From Candidatus Gastranaerophilales bacterium (GTDB lineage: Bacteria; Cyanobacteriota; Vampirovibrionia; Gastranaerophilales; Gastranaerophilaceae), in NCBI GenBank assembly GCA_944322545.1, contig CALUPF010000009.1, forward strand, positions 1 through 33,262: a DNA stretch of 33,262 nucleotides, read 5' to 3'. Shown here in pieces: positions 8,649 through 17,060 of this stretch. How positions within the stretch are numbered: position 1 is the stretch's first letter; each line of letters starts with the position of its first letter. Made by a program: the position numbers and the translations under genes. Under the pieces are notes generated by a model. That model was not told where the DNA came from. It ran no database searches and saw only the letters and a program-made list of their open reading frames with translations.

Positions 8649-10421
8649 CTATATAATACAACTATCATATGTATCCCTATCTAAAAAGGGATACATATCT
8701 TCTAAAGAAGCTGATACCATTGTGCCATCTTCAAGTTTTTTTGAAGATAATTTAGGCGAGAAAATATAATCACTTTTGACCAAAACATCACACAAAACAG
8801 GACCATTATAATCAAGAACTGATTTTATTTGCTCTTGCATCATTTCATTATCAGAAATTCTAACAGCTTTTATACCGAAAGCATTTGCAACTGAAATAAA
8901 ATCAGGCGTACTTACACCACTTTCATTACCCGCACCTGTAAATCTGCCATCAAAGAAGTTTTTTTGTGTCTGTTTAATTGAAATGTAGCCATTATTATTG
9001 ATTATAAAAATCTTAACTGGCAGGCTATTATGCTTTATTGTCTGCAATTCTTGCAGGTTCATCATAATAGAACCATCACCTTCTATACAAATTGTACTTT
9101 TTCTTCCATTGGCTAAACAAGCACCAATAGCAGCAGGCAATCCATACCCCATAGAAGCATCGCCTGAATTTAAAAATATCCTTTGACCTTTTTTTACTAC
9201 ACCAGTTTGAAATGTACAAACACACGCTGACCCATTTGCCATAGTTAATACAACATCATTAGACAAAAGTTCTGTTAAAACTTTTGTAAAATGATATGGA
9301 TTAATTTCTGAACCGACTTCCTTATAATCTTCACAATTTTCAAAACCAAATTTTTCTTTAAGACTTTTTGAAAAATCCAACCATTCCTTACATTCTATGT
9401 TAGGAATATTTTTTACTAATTCAGGTAAAAAGTCAGATAAATCTGCATTGATTTTTAAATCAGCCGAGACTGTTGGTTTATTTAGCTCAGCATCATCTAT
9501 ATCAACAACTATTTTATAAGCATTTTTTGCAAAATTTTCATAATTATAACTAACCTGTCTAACATTATTTCTTGTTCCAAGACATAGTATCAAATCTGCA
9601 TTTTGCACTGCAAAATTACCGGCTCTTTGTCCTAATGTACCAATTCGTCCAACATAGTTAGGATTTTCATCATCAACCAAATCAAAACCATTGAAGGTAG
9701 TAACAACAGGAATGTCCGTTTTTTCTAAAATTTCATAAAGATATTGTTCAGTTTTTGAAATTCTTATTCCATATCCAGCTATAATCAATGGTCGTTTGAC
9801 AGATTTAATTTTATTGACCACATTTTCTATTTTTAAATCATTTGATTTTTTTTGAGGAGGAACAAAGTCTTTCAAATTATCTTCATCTATTAATTCAGAT
9901 TGAACATTCATAGGAATATCTAGCCAAACAGGACCTTTTCTTCCTGTTGTCGCTTCATAAATAGCTTTATCTAAGTGATATTTTATTTCATTAGGATCTG
10001 TAACCATTTTTGCATATTTTGTCAAAGGTTTCACAATACTGATAATATCAACCTCTTGATCACCTAGTTGTCGCAAATTAATTTCAGGACAAGAAGCAAT
10101 AGTTGTAGAAAATTTAACCTGACCAGAAATATACAAAACAGGAACGGAATCTGTCCACTGACCAAACACGCCATTAAGACAGTTTAAACCACCAGGACCA
10201 GTTGTAACATTAACAACAGCTAAATCCTGATTAACTCTAGCATATCCTTCTGCCCCCATAGCACATGCCTGCTCATGATGATTAGCAATATAAGGAATAC
10301 AACGCCCCAAACTATCATTCAGATGCATTGCGCCACCACCTGATACCATAAAAAATTGTTTTACATTATAAAAATCTTTTAATCTTTTTGCTATATAATC
10401 TGTTAATTTAATTTTTGCCAT
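8649..10421 (-). CDS. YerE-like thiamine-diphosphate enzyme of the acetolactate synthase superfamily
   Basis: A 590-residue ThDP enzyme with the three-domain acetolactate-synthase fold: an N-terminal PYR domain with catalytic Glu50 in NHHEQACAMGAEGYAR, a central domain, and a C-terminal PP domain with GDG (448-450) and NN (476-477), the metal-diphosphate motif. It ends a CDP-sugar operon, with no ALS small subunit and no ilv genes next to it, so branched-chain amino-acid synthesis is unlikely. The best precedent is YerE of Yersinia, which transfers a two-carbon unit from pyruvate to C4 of CDP-4-keto-3,6-dideoxyglucose. Another acyloin-forming or lyase reaction remains possible. The start overlaps the cyclase gene by 19 bases. 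An 11-bp hairpin lies in its last codons. Confidence 0.78.
   Translation of the reverse strand: MAKIKLTDYIAKRLKDFYNVKQFFMVSGGGAMHLNDSLGRCIPYIANHHEQACAMGAEGYARVNQDLAVVNVTTGPGGLNCLNGVFGQWTDSVPVLYISGQVKFSTTIASCPEINLRQLGDQEVDIISIVKPLTKYAKMVTDPNEIKYHLDKAIYEATTGRKGPVWLDIPMNVQSELIDEDNLKDFVPPQKKSNDLKIENVVNKIKSVKRPLIIAGYGIRISKTEQYLYEILEKTDIPVVTTFNGFDLVDDENPNYVGRIGTLGQRAGNFAVQNADLILCLGTRNNVRQVSYNYENFAKNAYKIVVDIDDAELNKPTVSADLKINADLSDFLPELVKNIPNIECKEWLDFSKSLKEKFGFENCEDYKEVGSEINPYHFTKVLTELLSNDVVLTMANGSACVCTFQTGVVKKGQRIFLNSGDASMGYGLPAAIGACLANGRKSTICIEGDGSIMMNLQELQTIKHNSLPVKIFIINNNGYISIKQTQKNFFDGRFTGAGNESGVSTPDFISVANAFGIKAVRISDNEMMQEQIKSVLDYNGPVLCDVLVKSDYIFSPKLSSKKLEDGTMVSASLEDMYPFLDRDTYDSCII
8667..8698. 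other. Hairpin within the 3' coding end of the TPP enzyme gene
   Basis: ATATGTATCCC (8667-8677) pairs perfectly with GGGATACATAT (8688-8698) across a 10-base loop. It falls in the last codons of the minus-strand gene and just past the ridA stop at 8646. No U-tract follows on either strand, so it may mark the mRNA 3' ends of both convergent operons without being a classical terminator. Confidence 0.45.
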
Positions 10422-11470
10422 TGTTCTAGTATATCTTTTGCTTCTTCTTTTTTCATATCTGTAATTTTAACCATTTTAAAATCATTAGTTAACATCACAA
10501 GAGCAAGCCCATTGCCCAAATTTTTCTTGTCTTGCTGCATAGCAGCAATTGTTTTTTCTATATCTATCTTAGGAATTTTCACAACTAATATCGGCTCTAA
10601 TACATTCTTTCTAATAAATTCTTCTAACTTAGTATCTAAAAGACCTTTTTTTACAGCCATTTTATTAGCCAAAATCATACCCAACACAACAGCTTGACCA
10701 TGAGAAACGACAAAATCTGTTGAACTCTCGATTGCATGTCCAAAACAATGCCCATAATTAAGCATATTTCGTTTGCCAGTATCAAACTCATCATCTTCTA
10801 TGTATGATTTTTTTATTTTTAGTCCATTTTGAATTCTTTTCAGTAAAACATCTTTTTTTAAACAATCTAAATCTTTTAAAGATTGAATAAAAAGTTCTGT
10901 ATCATTATCACCATTCATGAGGTGAAGTTTTGCCATTTCACCTATTCCTGAATAGTAATCATCCTTTTTTAGCGTTTTTAAAAATTCTGTATAAATATAA
11001 ACCTTAGATGGTGGATAAAAAGTACCAATAAGATTTTTGTAATGTTTAAAGTTAAGAGAAGTTTTTGCCCCTATACAACTATCTACCTGAGCAAGCAACG
11101 TAGTTGGAATGAATATCCAGTTTATACCTCTATACAAAGATGAAGCAACAAACCCAGTTAAATCCTGAGTAATGCCACCGCCGATTGAGACTAACGTTAA
11201 ATTCTTTCTTGGAGCATAACTCATTATTTTTTCATATAAAACACAAACAGTATCAATATTTTTATGCTCTTCATCCACTTGTAAAATTATCAATTTGTCA
11301 TTTGGTAAAACAGATAAATCACCATTTTTGTGCAAATTCCATACATTTTCGTCAACGACAAAAATCGTATTATCTTGATCGACTAATTTAGATAAAAAAG
11401 CTGATGAATTTTCAAAAAACACATCATAATCTTTTATTTTTGATTTTATGGACAATTTTTCTATACACAT
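10403..11470 (-). CDS. 3-dehydroquinate synthase-like sugar-phosphate cyclase
   Basis: A 355-residue member of the DHQS/sugar-phosphate-cyclase family (NAD- and Zn-dependent cyclisation of a keto-sugar phosphate). Visible: glycine motif SIGGGITQDLTGFVAS, PTTLLAQVDSCIGAKTSLN, SGIGE with zinc ligand Glu178, NYGHCFGHAIE with His241 and His245, and SHGQAVVLGM with His257. The 16-residue spacing of His241 to His257 equals that of the zinc histidines in characterised DHQS. It is overlapped on both sides by sugar genes (10 bases with the SDR, 19 with the TPP enzyme) and no other aro gene is near, so a specialised cyclase is more likely than housekeeping aroB. GGAGG lies 6 bases before the ATG. Substrate unknown. 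Confidence 0.8.
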   Translation of the reverse strand: MCIEKLSIKSKIKDYDVFFENSSAFLSKLVDQDNTIFVVDENVWNLHKNGDLSVLPNDKLIILQVDEEHKNIDTVCVLYEKIMSYAPRKNLTLVSIGGGITQDLTGFVASSLYRGINWIFIPTTLLAQVDSCIGAKTSLNFKHYKNLIGTFYPPSKVYIYTEFLKTLKKDDYYSGIGEMAKLHLMNGDNDTELFIQSLKDLDCLKKDVLLKRIQNGLKIKKSYIEDDEFDTGKRNMLNYGHCFGHAIESSTDFVVSHGQAVVLGMILANKMAVKKGLLDTKLEEFIRKNVLEPILVVKIPKIDIEKTIAAMQQDKKNLGNGLALVMLTNDFKMVKITDMKKEEAKDILEQWQKLN

Positions 11471-12120
11471 GAAAAACCTCCATCAATAAAAATGGTCTGA
11501 CCAGTAATAAAAGAATTTTTTTCACTAGCTAAAAACCACACAAATTCAGCAATTTCAACAGGTTCAGCCAGCCTTTTTATAGGCAATGCTTGAGCTAGTT
11601 TTTCAATTTCCTCTTGCGTGTTATTTTGAGATGTCATCTCTGTATTAACAAACCCTGGAGCTAGCGCATTTACTAAAATATTATATTTAGACAATTCAAC
11701 AGCACTCGCAGTTGTCAAACCTTTTACCCCTGCTTTTGCCATAGAATACATAACTCGTCGTTCTTTTGAAAAATCACACCATATGGAAGAAAAATTTACT
11801 ATTCTTCCATATTTTCTAGTCTTCATTGCTTCTGATACCAATTTTATCAATTGAGCTTGAGCAATTAAATTAACCTGAATCATTTCTTGCAAAGATTCAT
11901 CTGTCATCTCAGATAAAGAAGCTAAATTATTAACACCTGCACAATTAATAAGAATATCAATATTGTCTATTGATGAAACATACTTTTTTATGCTCTCATT
12001 ATCTAAAAGATTCATTTCTTCTCTCGTAGGAGCATAGACATAAACACCATTTTTTTCAAACAGATCTTTAATAGCTTTTCCTATACCACGAGAAGCACCT
12101 GTCACCAATGCCTTATGCAT
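11461..12120 (-). CDS. Classical short-chain dehydrogenase/reductase (SDR)
   Basis: A 219-residue NAD(P)-dependent oxidoreductase of the FabG-like SDR type. The cofactor motif is TGASRGIG (7-14), then NCAG (59-62), Ser111/Ser112 in NFSSIW, the catalytic pair Tyr125 and Lys129 in YSMAK, and the usual C-terminal ITGQTIFIDGG. It is slightly shorter than FabG (about 245). The ATG at 12120 lies in GGTGTATATG and overlaps the aldolase stop by 8 bases; a GTG 3 codons earlier is possible. Given its position it probably reduces or oxidises a keto group of the sugar or cyclitol intermediate made by this operon, not a fatty-acyl substrate. That role is inferred from context. Confidence 0.82.
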   Translation of the reverse strand: MHKALVTGASRGIGKAIKDLFEKNGVYVYAPTREEMNLLDNESIKKYVSSIDNIDILINCAGVNNLASLSEMTDESLQEMIQVNLIAQAQLIKLVSEAMKTRKYGRIVNFSSIWCDFSKERRVMYSMAKAGVKGLTTASAVELSKYNILVNALAPGFVNTEMTSQNNTQEEIEKLAQALPIKRLAEPVEIAEFVWFLASEKNSFITGQTIFIDGGFSCV

Positions 12121-12925
12121 ATACACCACCAGCTTCTTCTATCAATTTTTTATATCTATCTTCTAACATTTCTAGTCTTTGTTTATCTTCTTCAAAAATC
12201 ATTTTATAAAACTCACGCTTATTTTTAAGCCACATAAGCTCAAAACCGACAGCCTTCAATATACCTTTGTCTGTATTTTTGTCCTCTAATGATTTTTGAG
12301 CATCAAATATTATTTTTCTTGTCTCAAATCTTGATAAATAAGGAAGCTGTTTAAAAAATGGTAAAGAATGAGCAGAAACGCCACCACCTACTACCATATC
12401 TTTATTTACTAACTGCATTTCAGAAGAAATAACTTTTGCAATTTCTAAAATTCTATCTGAGTTAATATCTTCCCTAGTTAACCCCATAGAGCCTGTCATA
12501 TCAACACGTCCTAAAACAACGCCATCTATATCCTTGAAACACTCAGCTTCTTTCATCTCTTTAAGATTTGAAAAGCCCGTTACGGTTTCTAAATTAATCA
12601 AAAACTTAACATCTTCTCTTTCTTCTTCTGGAAAAACGAATTTTGCTGCCTGAACATATTTTTTCATTGCATAAGGAGTCTCAATCATAGGAGCTACAAT
12701 CGTATTCACACCAATAGTTCTAGCATCATACATATCTTTTATAGCTTCGCAGCCGCCTATTTTTATCGTCAAATCAAGACCTGCTTTTGTCGCAACCTCT
12801 TTAAGTCTTAAAGCTTCTTCTAGTCTTGTCCCCTCTGCCTCAAATTCAGCTTTGACTCCAACTACGTGGTGATTCTCTTTCAAATCCTTTAACGTATCTA
12901 CCATTCTTTTTTCAAGTAAATTCAT
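12113..12925 (-). CDS. HpcH/HpaI aldolase / citrate lyase family protein
   Basis: A 270-residue TIM-barrel protein resembling class II HpcH/HpaI aldolases, metal-dependent enzymes joining or splitting pyruvate-type units and aldehydes. Visible features are VGVKAEFEAEG near the N-terminus, IKIGGCEAIKDM, VNTIVAPMIET (barrel strand, typical acidic residue), FLINLETVTG, and VVLGRVDMTGSMGL, the last resembling the GxxDLxxSLG segment of the family. A good AAGGGGAAATA ribosome-binding site precedes the ATG. It starts 9 bases after the reductase gene and overlaps the SDR. With the TPP enzyme it gives the operon two carbon-carbon bond-forming activities. Assignment is from motif pattern; the substrate is unknown. 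Confidence 0.72.
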   Translation of the reverse strand: MNLLEKRMVDTLKDLKENHHVVGVKAEFEAEGTRLEEALRLKEVATKAGLDLTIKIGGCEAIKDMYDARTIGVNTIVAPMIETPYAMKKYVQAAKFVFPEEEREDVKFLINLETVTGFSNLKEMKEAECFKDIDGVVLGRVDMTGSMGLTREDINSDRILEIAKVISSEMQLVNKDMVVGGGVSAHSLPFFKQLPYLSRFETRKIIFDAQKSLEDKNTDKGILKAVGFELMWLKNKREFYKMIFEEDKQRLEMLEDRYKKLIEEAGGVYA

Positions 12926-12934
12926 TATTTCCCC

Positions 12935-13819
12935 TTACTTATCAAATAACAATAAATCTTTGTCTATAAGACTTTTATTTTGTTCATAATATCGATATAA
13001 AGTTTTTACAGATTCTGTTATATCCGTAAAAGCTAAAGAGTCTATCTCTTTTTTTAGTCTTATGTTAGAACCTGTATAATCTAGCCCATAACCATTTTGT
13101 GACACTTTTATTTCAATATCTTTTTTACTTATATCTTTTATGATTTTTGCAATCTCTAAAAGCTCAACATTTTTGTCTGGAACAACATTATATGACTTAT
13201 ATTCTACATCATTTTGAATAAAATAGTCCAAAATAGGCATCAAATCATTTATAAATAAATAACTAAACCGTCTGTTTTGTCTTATTGTAATCGGCAAATC
13301 GAATATAGTCTTACAAATAGCATTTGAAATAAACCTAATTTCCCAATCTTCGTATTTTCCAAAAATGCCAAAAATATTCAAATCAATGAAGTTATCCAAC
13401 TTTTCAATTAGTTTGTGTTCCACATACTTACAAAACCCATGCTCATCAGCCGGAATAGTTTTGAAAAGATCATTCTCTTCTACATTAGTAATATTTTTAG
13501 AAACATCATATATTGCACCTGAGCCAATATTAATAAATTTAGAATATTTATCTTTTTGACGCTCAAGATTTTCAAACATTCTTAAATTTGAATAAAAAAG
13601 ATTTGTTTTGTCTTTTGCATTTCTATGTCCTGGCTTTGCTGCACAATGAATAACAACATCAAAAAACTCATCTTTAAAATAATTATCAACATTATCTGTA
13701 TCAATTAAATTTAATTTAAAACTCCTAGGTGCAATTATTTCATATTTTTCAGATAAGAAACTCTCTTGTATATTTTTTCCAATAAAACCATTACCGCCTG
13801 TAAGAAGAATTTTTTTCAT
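12935..13819 (-). CDS. NAD-dependent epimerase/dehydratase-type nucleotide-sugar reductase
   Basis: A 294-residue extended SDR with GGNGFIG (8-14), the catalytic Ser region NIGSGAIY (Ser100) and Tyr132-x3-Lys136 in KYVEHK. Length and operon position match the CDP-sugar 4-reductases of O-antigen loci (abequose or paratose synthase type) or YerF, which reduces the acetyl branch made by YerE. Its ATG shares one base with the rfbH stop (TAATG), so the two are translationally coupled. It could alternatively be an epimerase; motifs alone do not separate these. Low complexity AT-rich codons match its neighbours, so no sign of recent transfer. Confidence 0.75.
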   Translation of the reverse strand: MKKILLTGGNGFIGKNIQESFLSEKYEIIAPRSFKLNLIDTDNVDNYFKDEFFDVVIHCAAKPGHRNAKDKTNLFYSNLRMFENLERQKDKYSKFINIGSGAIYDVSKNITNVEENDLFKTIPADEHGFCKYVEHKLIEKLDNFIDLNIFGIFGKYEDWEIRFISNAICKTIFDLPITIRQNRRFSYLFINDLMPILDYFIQNDVEYKSYNVVPDKNVELLEIAKIIKDISKKDIEIKVSQNGYGLDYTGSNIRLKKEIDSLAFTDITESVKTLYRYYEQNKSLIDKDLLLFDK

Positions 13820-15171
13820 TATTTATTTTCCTCTACAAACTTATGTATTAAATGACTAGTTCTATCTAAGTCTTTTTTCTCTAAGCTAGGAAATACACCA
13901 ACCCAAAATGTATTATTCATAATGAAATCACTATTAGGCAATAATTTATAATGATCAGCATTCAATTCGTTTGATTTTATCAAAGTGCTGTTTCCTATAC
14001 GAAGATCAATCTCATTATCAACAAACATAGGCTGTCTTAAAATATTTCCAGCAAACAATTGTCTTGTACCTACCCCATTTTTTTCTAAATATTCTACTAG
14101 TTTTTGTTTAGAAAAAGGGGCATTTTCTTTCACAGAAATCAAATATCCAAACCAAGACGCCTTACATTTATCATCAATCTCAGGCAAAATTAAAAAATCT
14201 GATAAATCTGATAATTTTTTAGTTAAATAATTTGAATTTTCAGTTCTTTTTTCTAAAAATTGAGGCAATTTCTTTAACTGAGAACAACCAATTGCAGCCT
14301 GCCAATCTGTAATTTTTAAGTTATATCCAACATGTGAATATGTATATTTATGATCATAACCAAAAGGCAAATTTCCTAATTGCATACTAAAACGTTTGTG
14401 ACACGTATCATCTTTGCCTGGTTTACACCAACAATCACGACCCCAATCTCTATATGAAAGCATTATTCTATACAAATTTGTGTCGTTGGTAACAACTGCG
14501 CCACCTTCTCCCATCGTTATATGATGAGCAGGATAAAAGCTATATGTTCCAACATGCCCGAATGTACCTGCTTTTTTACCGTCATATTCTGCGCCTAAAG
14601 CATCACAACTATCTTCAATTAACCAAAGATTATGTCTTTCACAAATTTCTTTAATCTTATTTATGTCAAACATATTACCTAATGTATGAGCAATAAAAAT
14701 AGCTTTGGTCTTATCAGAAAGAGCTTCCTCTATTTTTGAAGCATCTATATTATATGTGCCAATCTCACAGTCCACAAAAACAGGAATCAAACCATTTTGT
14801 ATAATAGGATTTACAGTTGTAGGAAACCCTGCAGCAACTGTAATAACCTCATCGCCTTTTTTTAATCGTTTATCTCCTAATTTGTGCGATGTTAAACAAG
14901 ATAAAGCAATTAAATTCGCACTTGAACCTGAATTTGTTGTCAAAGCATGTTTCACACCTAAAAAGTCAGCAAATTCCTTTTCAAACTTATCATTAAATCT
15001 GCCTGCAGTTAGCCACATATCTAATGACGCATCAATCATTGCTTCTAGTTCTTCAACACCAAGAAGCTTTCCTGATGCAGGGATATATTTTAAAGAAGAT
15101 TTTTTAACGCAAACATTTTTGTAGTATATATTTGCCACAGATTTAACAAGATTGCGAAGAAATTTTTCCAT
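13819..15171 (-). CDS. rfbH: CDP-4-keto-6-deoxyglucose 3-dehydratase (E1)
   Basis: A 450-residue member of the DegT/DnrJ/EryC1 aminotransferase fold specialised for C3 dehydration (RfbH/DdhC/AscC). Two diagnostic changes are visible, numbered from an upstream ATG 5 codons earlier. The PLP lysine is replaced by His221 in PAHHITMGEGG, making it a PMP-dependent dehydratase. The four [2Fe-2S] cysteines Cys194, 252, 254 and 262 have exactly the C-X57-C-X-C-X7-C spacing of Yersinia E1. It converts CDP-4-keto-6-deoxyglucose to the intermediate that an iron-sulphur reductase (E3) reduces to the 3,6-dideoxy sugar. The ATG at 15171 is preferred because AGG lies just before it; the ATG at 15186 has a poor site. 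It overlaps rfbG by 29 bases. Confidence 0.93.
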   Translation of the reverse strand: MEKFLRNLVKSVANIYYKNVCVKKSSLKYIPASGKLLGVEELEAMIDASLDMWLTAGRFNDKFEKEFADFLGVKHALTTNSGSSANLIALSCLTSHKLGDKRLKKGDEVITVAAGFPTTVNPIIQNGLIPVFVDCEIGTYNIDASKIEEALSDKTKAIFIAHTLGNMFDINKIKEICERHNLWLIEDSCDALGAEYDGKKAGTFGHVGTYSFYPAHHITMGEGGAVVTNDTNLYRIMLSYRDWGRDCWCKPGKDDTCHKRFSMQLGNLPFGYDHKYTYSHVGYNLKITDWQAAIGCSQLKKLPQFLEKRTENSNYLTKKLSDLSDFLILPEIDDKCKASWFGYLISVKENAPFSKQKLVEYLEKNGVGTRQLFAGNILRQPMFVDNEIDLRIGNSTLIKSNELNADHYKLLPNSDFIMNNTFWVGVFPSLEKKDLDRTSHLIHKFVEENK

Positions 15172-16228
15172 TAAACCTATCCTCATATTCTTTTATCTGA
15201 GCCAACGTAAAATCATACAGTTTTTCACTGTTATAGTATTTTTTATACCACTTCACTGTCTTTTTTATTGCCTCGTCAACATTATAAACAGGCGACCACC
15301 CAAGAATTTTTTTTGCTTTTTCTATATTCAAAGTCAATAAACAAGCCTCATGCAAGTCATCTTGTTTATGAATTTTTACTTCACCTTTTCCCCAATACTT
15401 TATCAATGATTCAACTACATCTTTAACCATTAAATTAGAGCTTTCTTCTGGTCCAAAATTAAAACCTTGAGCATATTTATACCCAGATTCATATAATTTC
15501 ATTCCCAAAAGCAAGTACCCACCTAATGGTTCAAGAACATGCTGCCACGGCCTTATTGAGCACGGATTTCTTAAAATTATTTCCTGATTCTCATTAATAT
15601 ATCTCACGCAATCAGGAATTAAACGATCACAAGCCCAATCTCCACCACCTATAACATTACCGGCTCTTGCTGTTGCTAAAGGAAATGAATTTTTTTGTTC
15701 TGGTTTTAAGAAACTACGCCTGTACGAAGAAGACAAGATTTCAACACAGCCTTTTGAAGATGAATACATATCATATCCACCCATAGGCTCATCTTCTTTA
15801 TAACCAGTCGATTTTTCGACATTTTCATAACATTTGTCGGTTGTTACATTAACAAAAGCTTTGACACTACCACATTTTCTTGCCGCTTCTAAAACATTCA
15901 AAGAACCAATAACATTTGTTTTATATGTCAATACAGGTTCTTCATAAGAATATCTGACAAGAGGTTGAGCCGCTAGATGAAAAACAAATTCTGGCTTAAA
16001 ATCGTTAAAAGTTTTCTCTAGTAATTCTGCATCTAAAATATCACCAATAACTGTTTTGATTTTTTCATCCAAGTTCAAAACACTATACATTGATGGATTT
16101 GTCTGAGGAGCCAATGCAAAACCTAAAACATCAGCACCCAAAAAGCTAAGCCAAACAGAAAGCCAACTTCCCTTAAAACCAGTACTGCCTGTTATTAAAA
16201 CTTTTTTGCCTTTATAAAAATTAAACAT
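15143..16228 (-). CDS. rfbG: CDP-glucose 4,6-dehydratase
   Basis: A 361-residue extended SDR that oxidises CDP-glucose to CDP-4-keto-6-deoxyglucose. NAD-binding TGSTGFKG (13-20), HLAAQPLVRYSY typical of the CDP-glucose class, TTDKCYEN (129-136) with the catalytic Asp-Lys pair, and Tyr155-x3-Lys159 in MYSSSK are all present. The ATG at 16228 lies in TAATG and shares its last base with the rfbF stop, with AGGA just upstream. A longer start at 16246 lies inside rfbF and is rejected. It takes its substrate from RfbF and passes product to RfbH. Confidence 0.94.
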   Translation of the reverse strand: MFNFYKGKKVLITGSTGFKGSWLSVWLSFLGADVLGFALAPQTNPSMYSVLNLDEKIKTVIGDILDAELLEKTFNDFKPEFVFHLAAQPLVRYSYEEPVLTYKTNVIGSLNVLEAARKCGSVKAFVNVTTDKCYENVEKSTGYKEDEPMGGYDMYSSSKGCVEILSSSYRRSFLKPEQKNSFPLATARAGNVIGGGDWACDRLIPDCVRYINENQEIILRNPCSIRPWQHVLEPLGGYLLLGMKLYESGYKYAQGFNFGPEESSNLMVKDVVESLIKYWGKGEVKIHKQDDLHEACLLTLNIEKAKKILGWSPVYNVDEAIKKTVKWYKKYYNSEKLYDFTLAQIKEYEDRFNGKISSQSC

Positions 16229-17013
16229 TATTCCTGACCTACCCACTTAGCCCAAGGAGCTTTATCAGCTTGCCATAATTTTGTTAACTCATTTTTATCT
16301 CTCAATGTGTCCATTGGTTGCCAAAAACCACTGTGCTTATACGCATTTAATTGCTTGTCTTTTGAAAGATTTTCTAATGGTCCTCGTTCAAAAATAACGT
16401 CATCTGAATCAGGAATATAATTAAAAATTTCAGGTTCACACACAAAAAATCCACCGTTTATCCATGACTCTTCCCCTTTTGGCTTTTCCATAAAGGAGGT
16501 GATCAAATTATCATCTTTTATAACAAGTGCACCAAATCTGCCTGATAACTGAACAGCTGTCATCGTAGCAATTTTCCCTGATTTTTCATGCGACTGCAAC
16601 AACTCATTTATATCAACATCAGATACTCCATCGCCATATGTCAGCATGAATCTTTCATTACCAATATAATCTTGAGCTTTTTTTATTCTTCCACCAGTCA
16701 TAGTGTCCTGACCAGTGTATAAAATAGTAACCTTCCAAGGCTCATTTCTTGTTTTATGTATTTCAACAGAATTATTAGCCATATCAACTGTAATATCAGA
16801 ATATCTATTGTAATAATTAATAAAATATTCCTTTATCATATGAGATTTATATCCACTCAAAATAACAAAATCATTAAAGCCATAATAAGAATAGATCTTC
16901 ATGATATGCCATAAAATAGGTTTTCCACCTATTTCAACCATAGGTTTTGGCTTCAATTCTGTTTCTTCACTTAATCTTGTGCCAAGACCACCTGCTAAAA
17001 TTACTACTTTCAT
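16228..17013 (-). CDS. rfbF: Glucose-1-phosphate cytidylyltransferase
   Basis: A 261-residue nucleotidyltransferase that makes CDP-glucose from CTP and glucose-1-phosphate, the entry step of the operon. The N-terminus has LAGGLGTRLSEETELKPKPM, the CTP-binding signature of RfbF, including Lys23, and TYGDGVSDVD carries the metal-binding aspartate. The length is normal for the family (about 257). It is the first gene of an eight-gene minus-strand operon, with GGAG 7 bases before its ATG and a good promoter 20 to 47 bases upstream. The next gene starts within its stop codon. Confidence 0.95.
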   Translation of the reverse strand: MKVVILAGGLGTRLSEETELKPKPMVEIGGKPILWHIMKIYSYYGFNDFVILSGYKSHMIKEYFINYYNRYSDITVDMANNSVEIHKTRNEPWKVTILYTGQDTMTGGRIKKAQDYIGNERFMLTYGDGVSDVDINELLQSHEKSGKIATMTAVQLSGRFGALVIKDDNLITSFMEKPKGEESWINGGFFVCEPEIFNYIPDSDDVIFERGPLENLSKDKQLNAYKHSGFWQPMDTLRDKNELTKLWQADKAPWAKWVGQE

Positions 17014-17032
17014 ATATTTCTCCGTTTATTAA

Positions 17033-17060
17033 ATTATAAATTAAAATTAAAGATTCACAA
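17033..17060 (-). promoter_or_regulatory. Sigma70-type promoter of the CDP-sugar operon
   Basis: On the minus strand TTGTGA (17060-17055), a 16-base spacer and a consensus TATAAT (17038-17033), ending 19 bases before the rfbF ATG. The only strong candidate upstream of the eight-gene operon. Confidence 0.65.

Noticed and set aside
8649..10421. Acetolactate synthase for isoleucine/valine together with the nearby ilvA
   Set aside because: Opposite strand, separate operon, no small subunit or other ilv genes; it overlaps the sugar cyclase gene.
10403..11470. Housekeeping aroB
   Set aside because: The family is right, but location within an overlapping sugar operon and absence of aro neighbours make a specialised cyclase more likely; kept open as a finding.
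14705..15124. 139-codon plus-strand ORF opposite rfbH
   Set aside because: The minus-strand gene has all catalytic and iron-sulphur residues; the antisense frame has no known motif, no ribosome-binding site and is a shadow.
16492..16504. AAAGGAGGTGATC, identical to a perfect Shine-Dalgarno/16S 3'-end complement
   Set aside because: It lies on the strand opposite to rfbF and simply reverses codons for LITSFM in that gene; no ORF follows on the plus strand.
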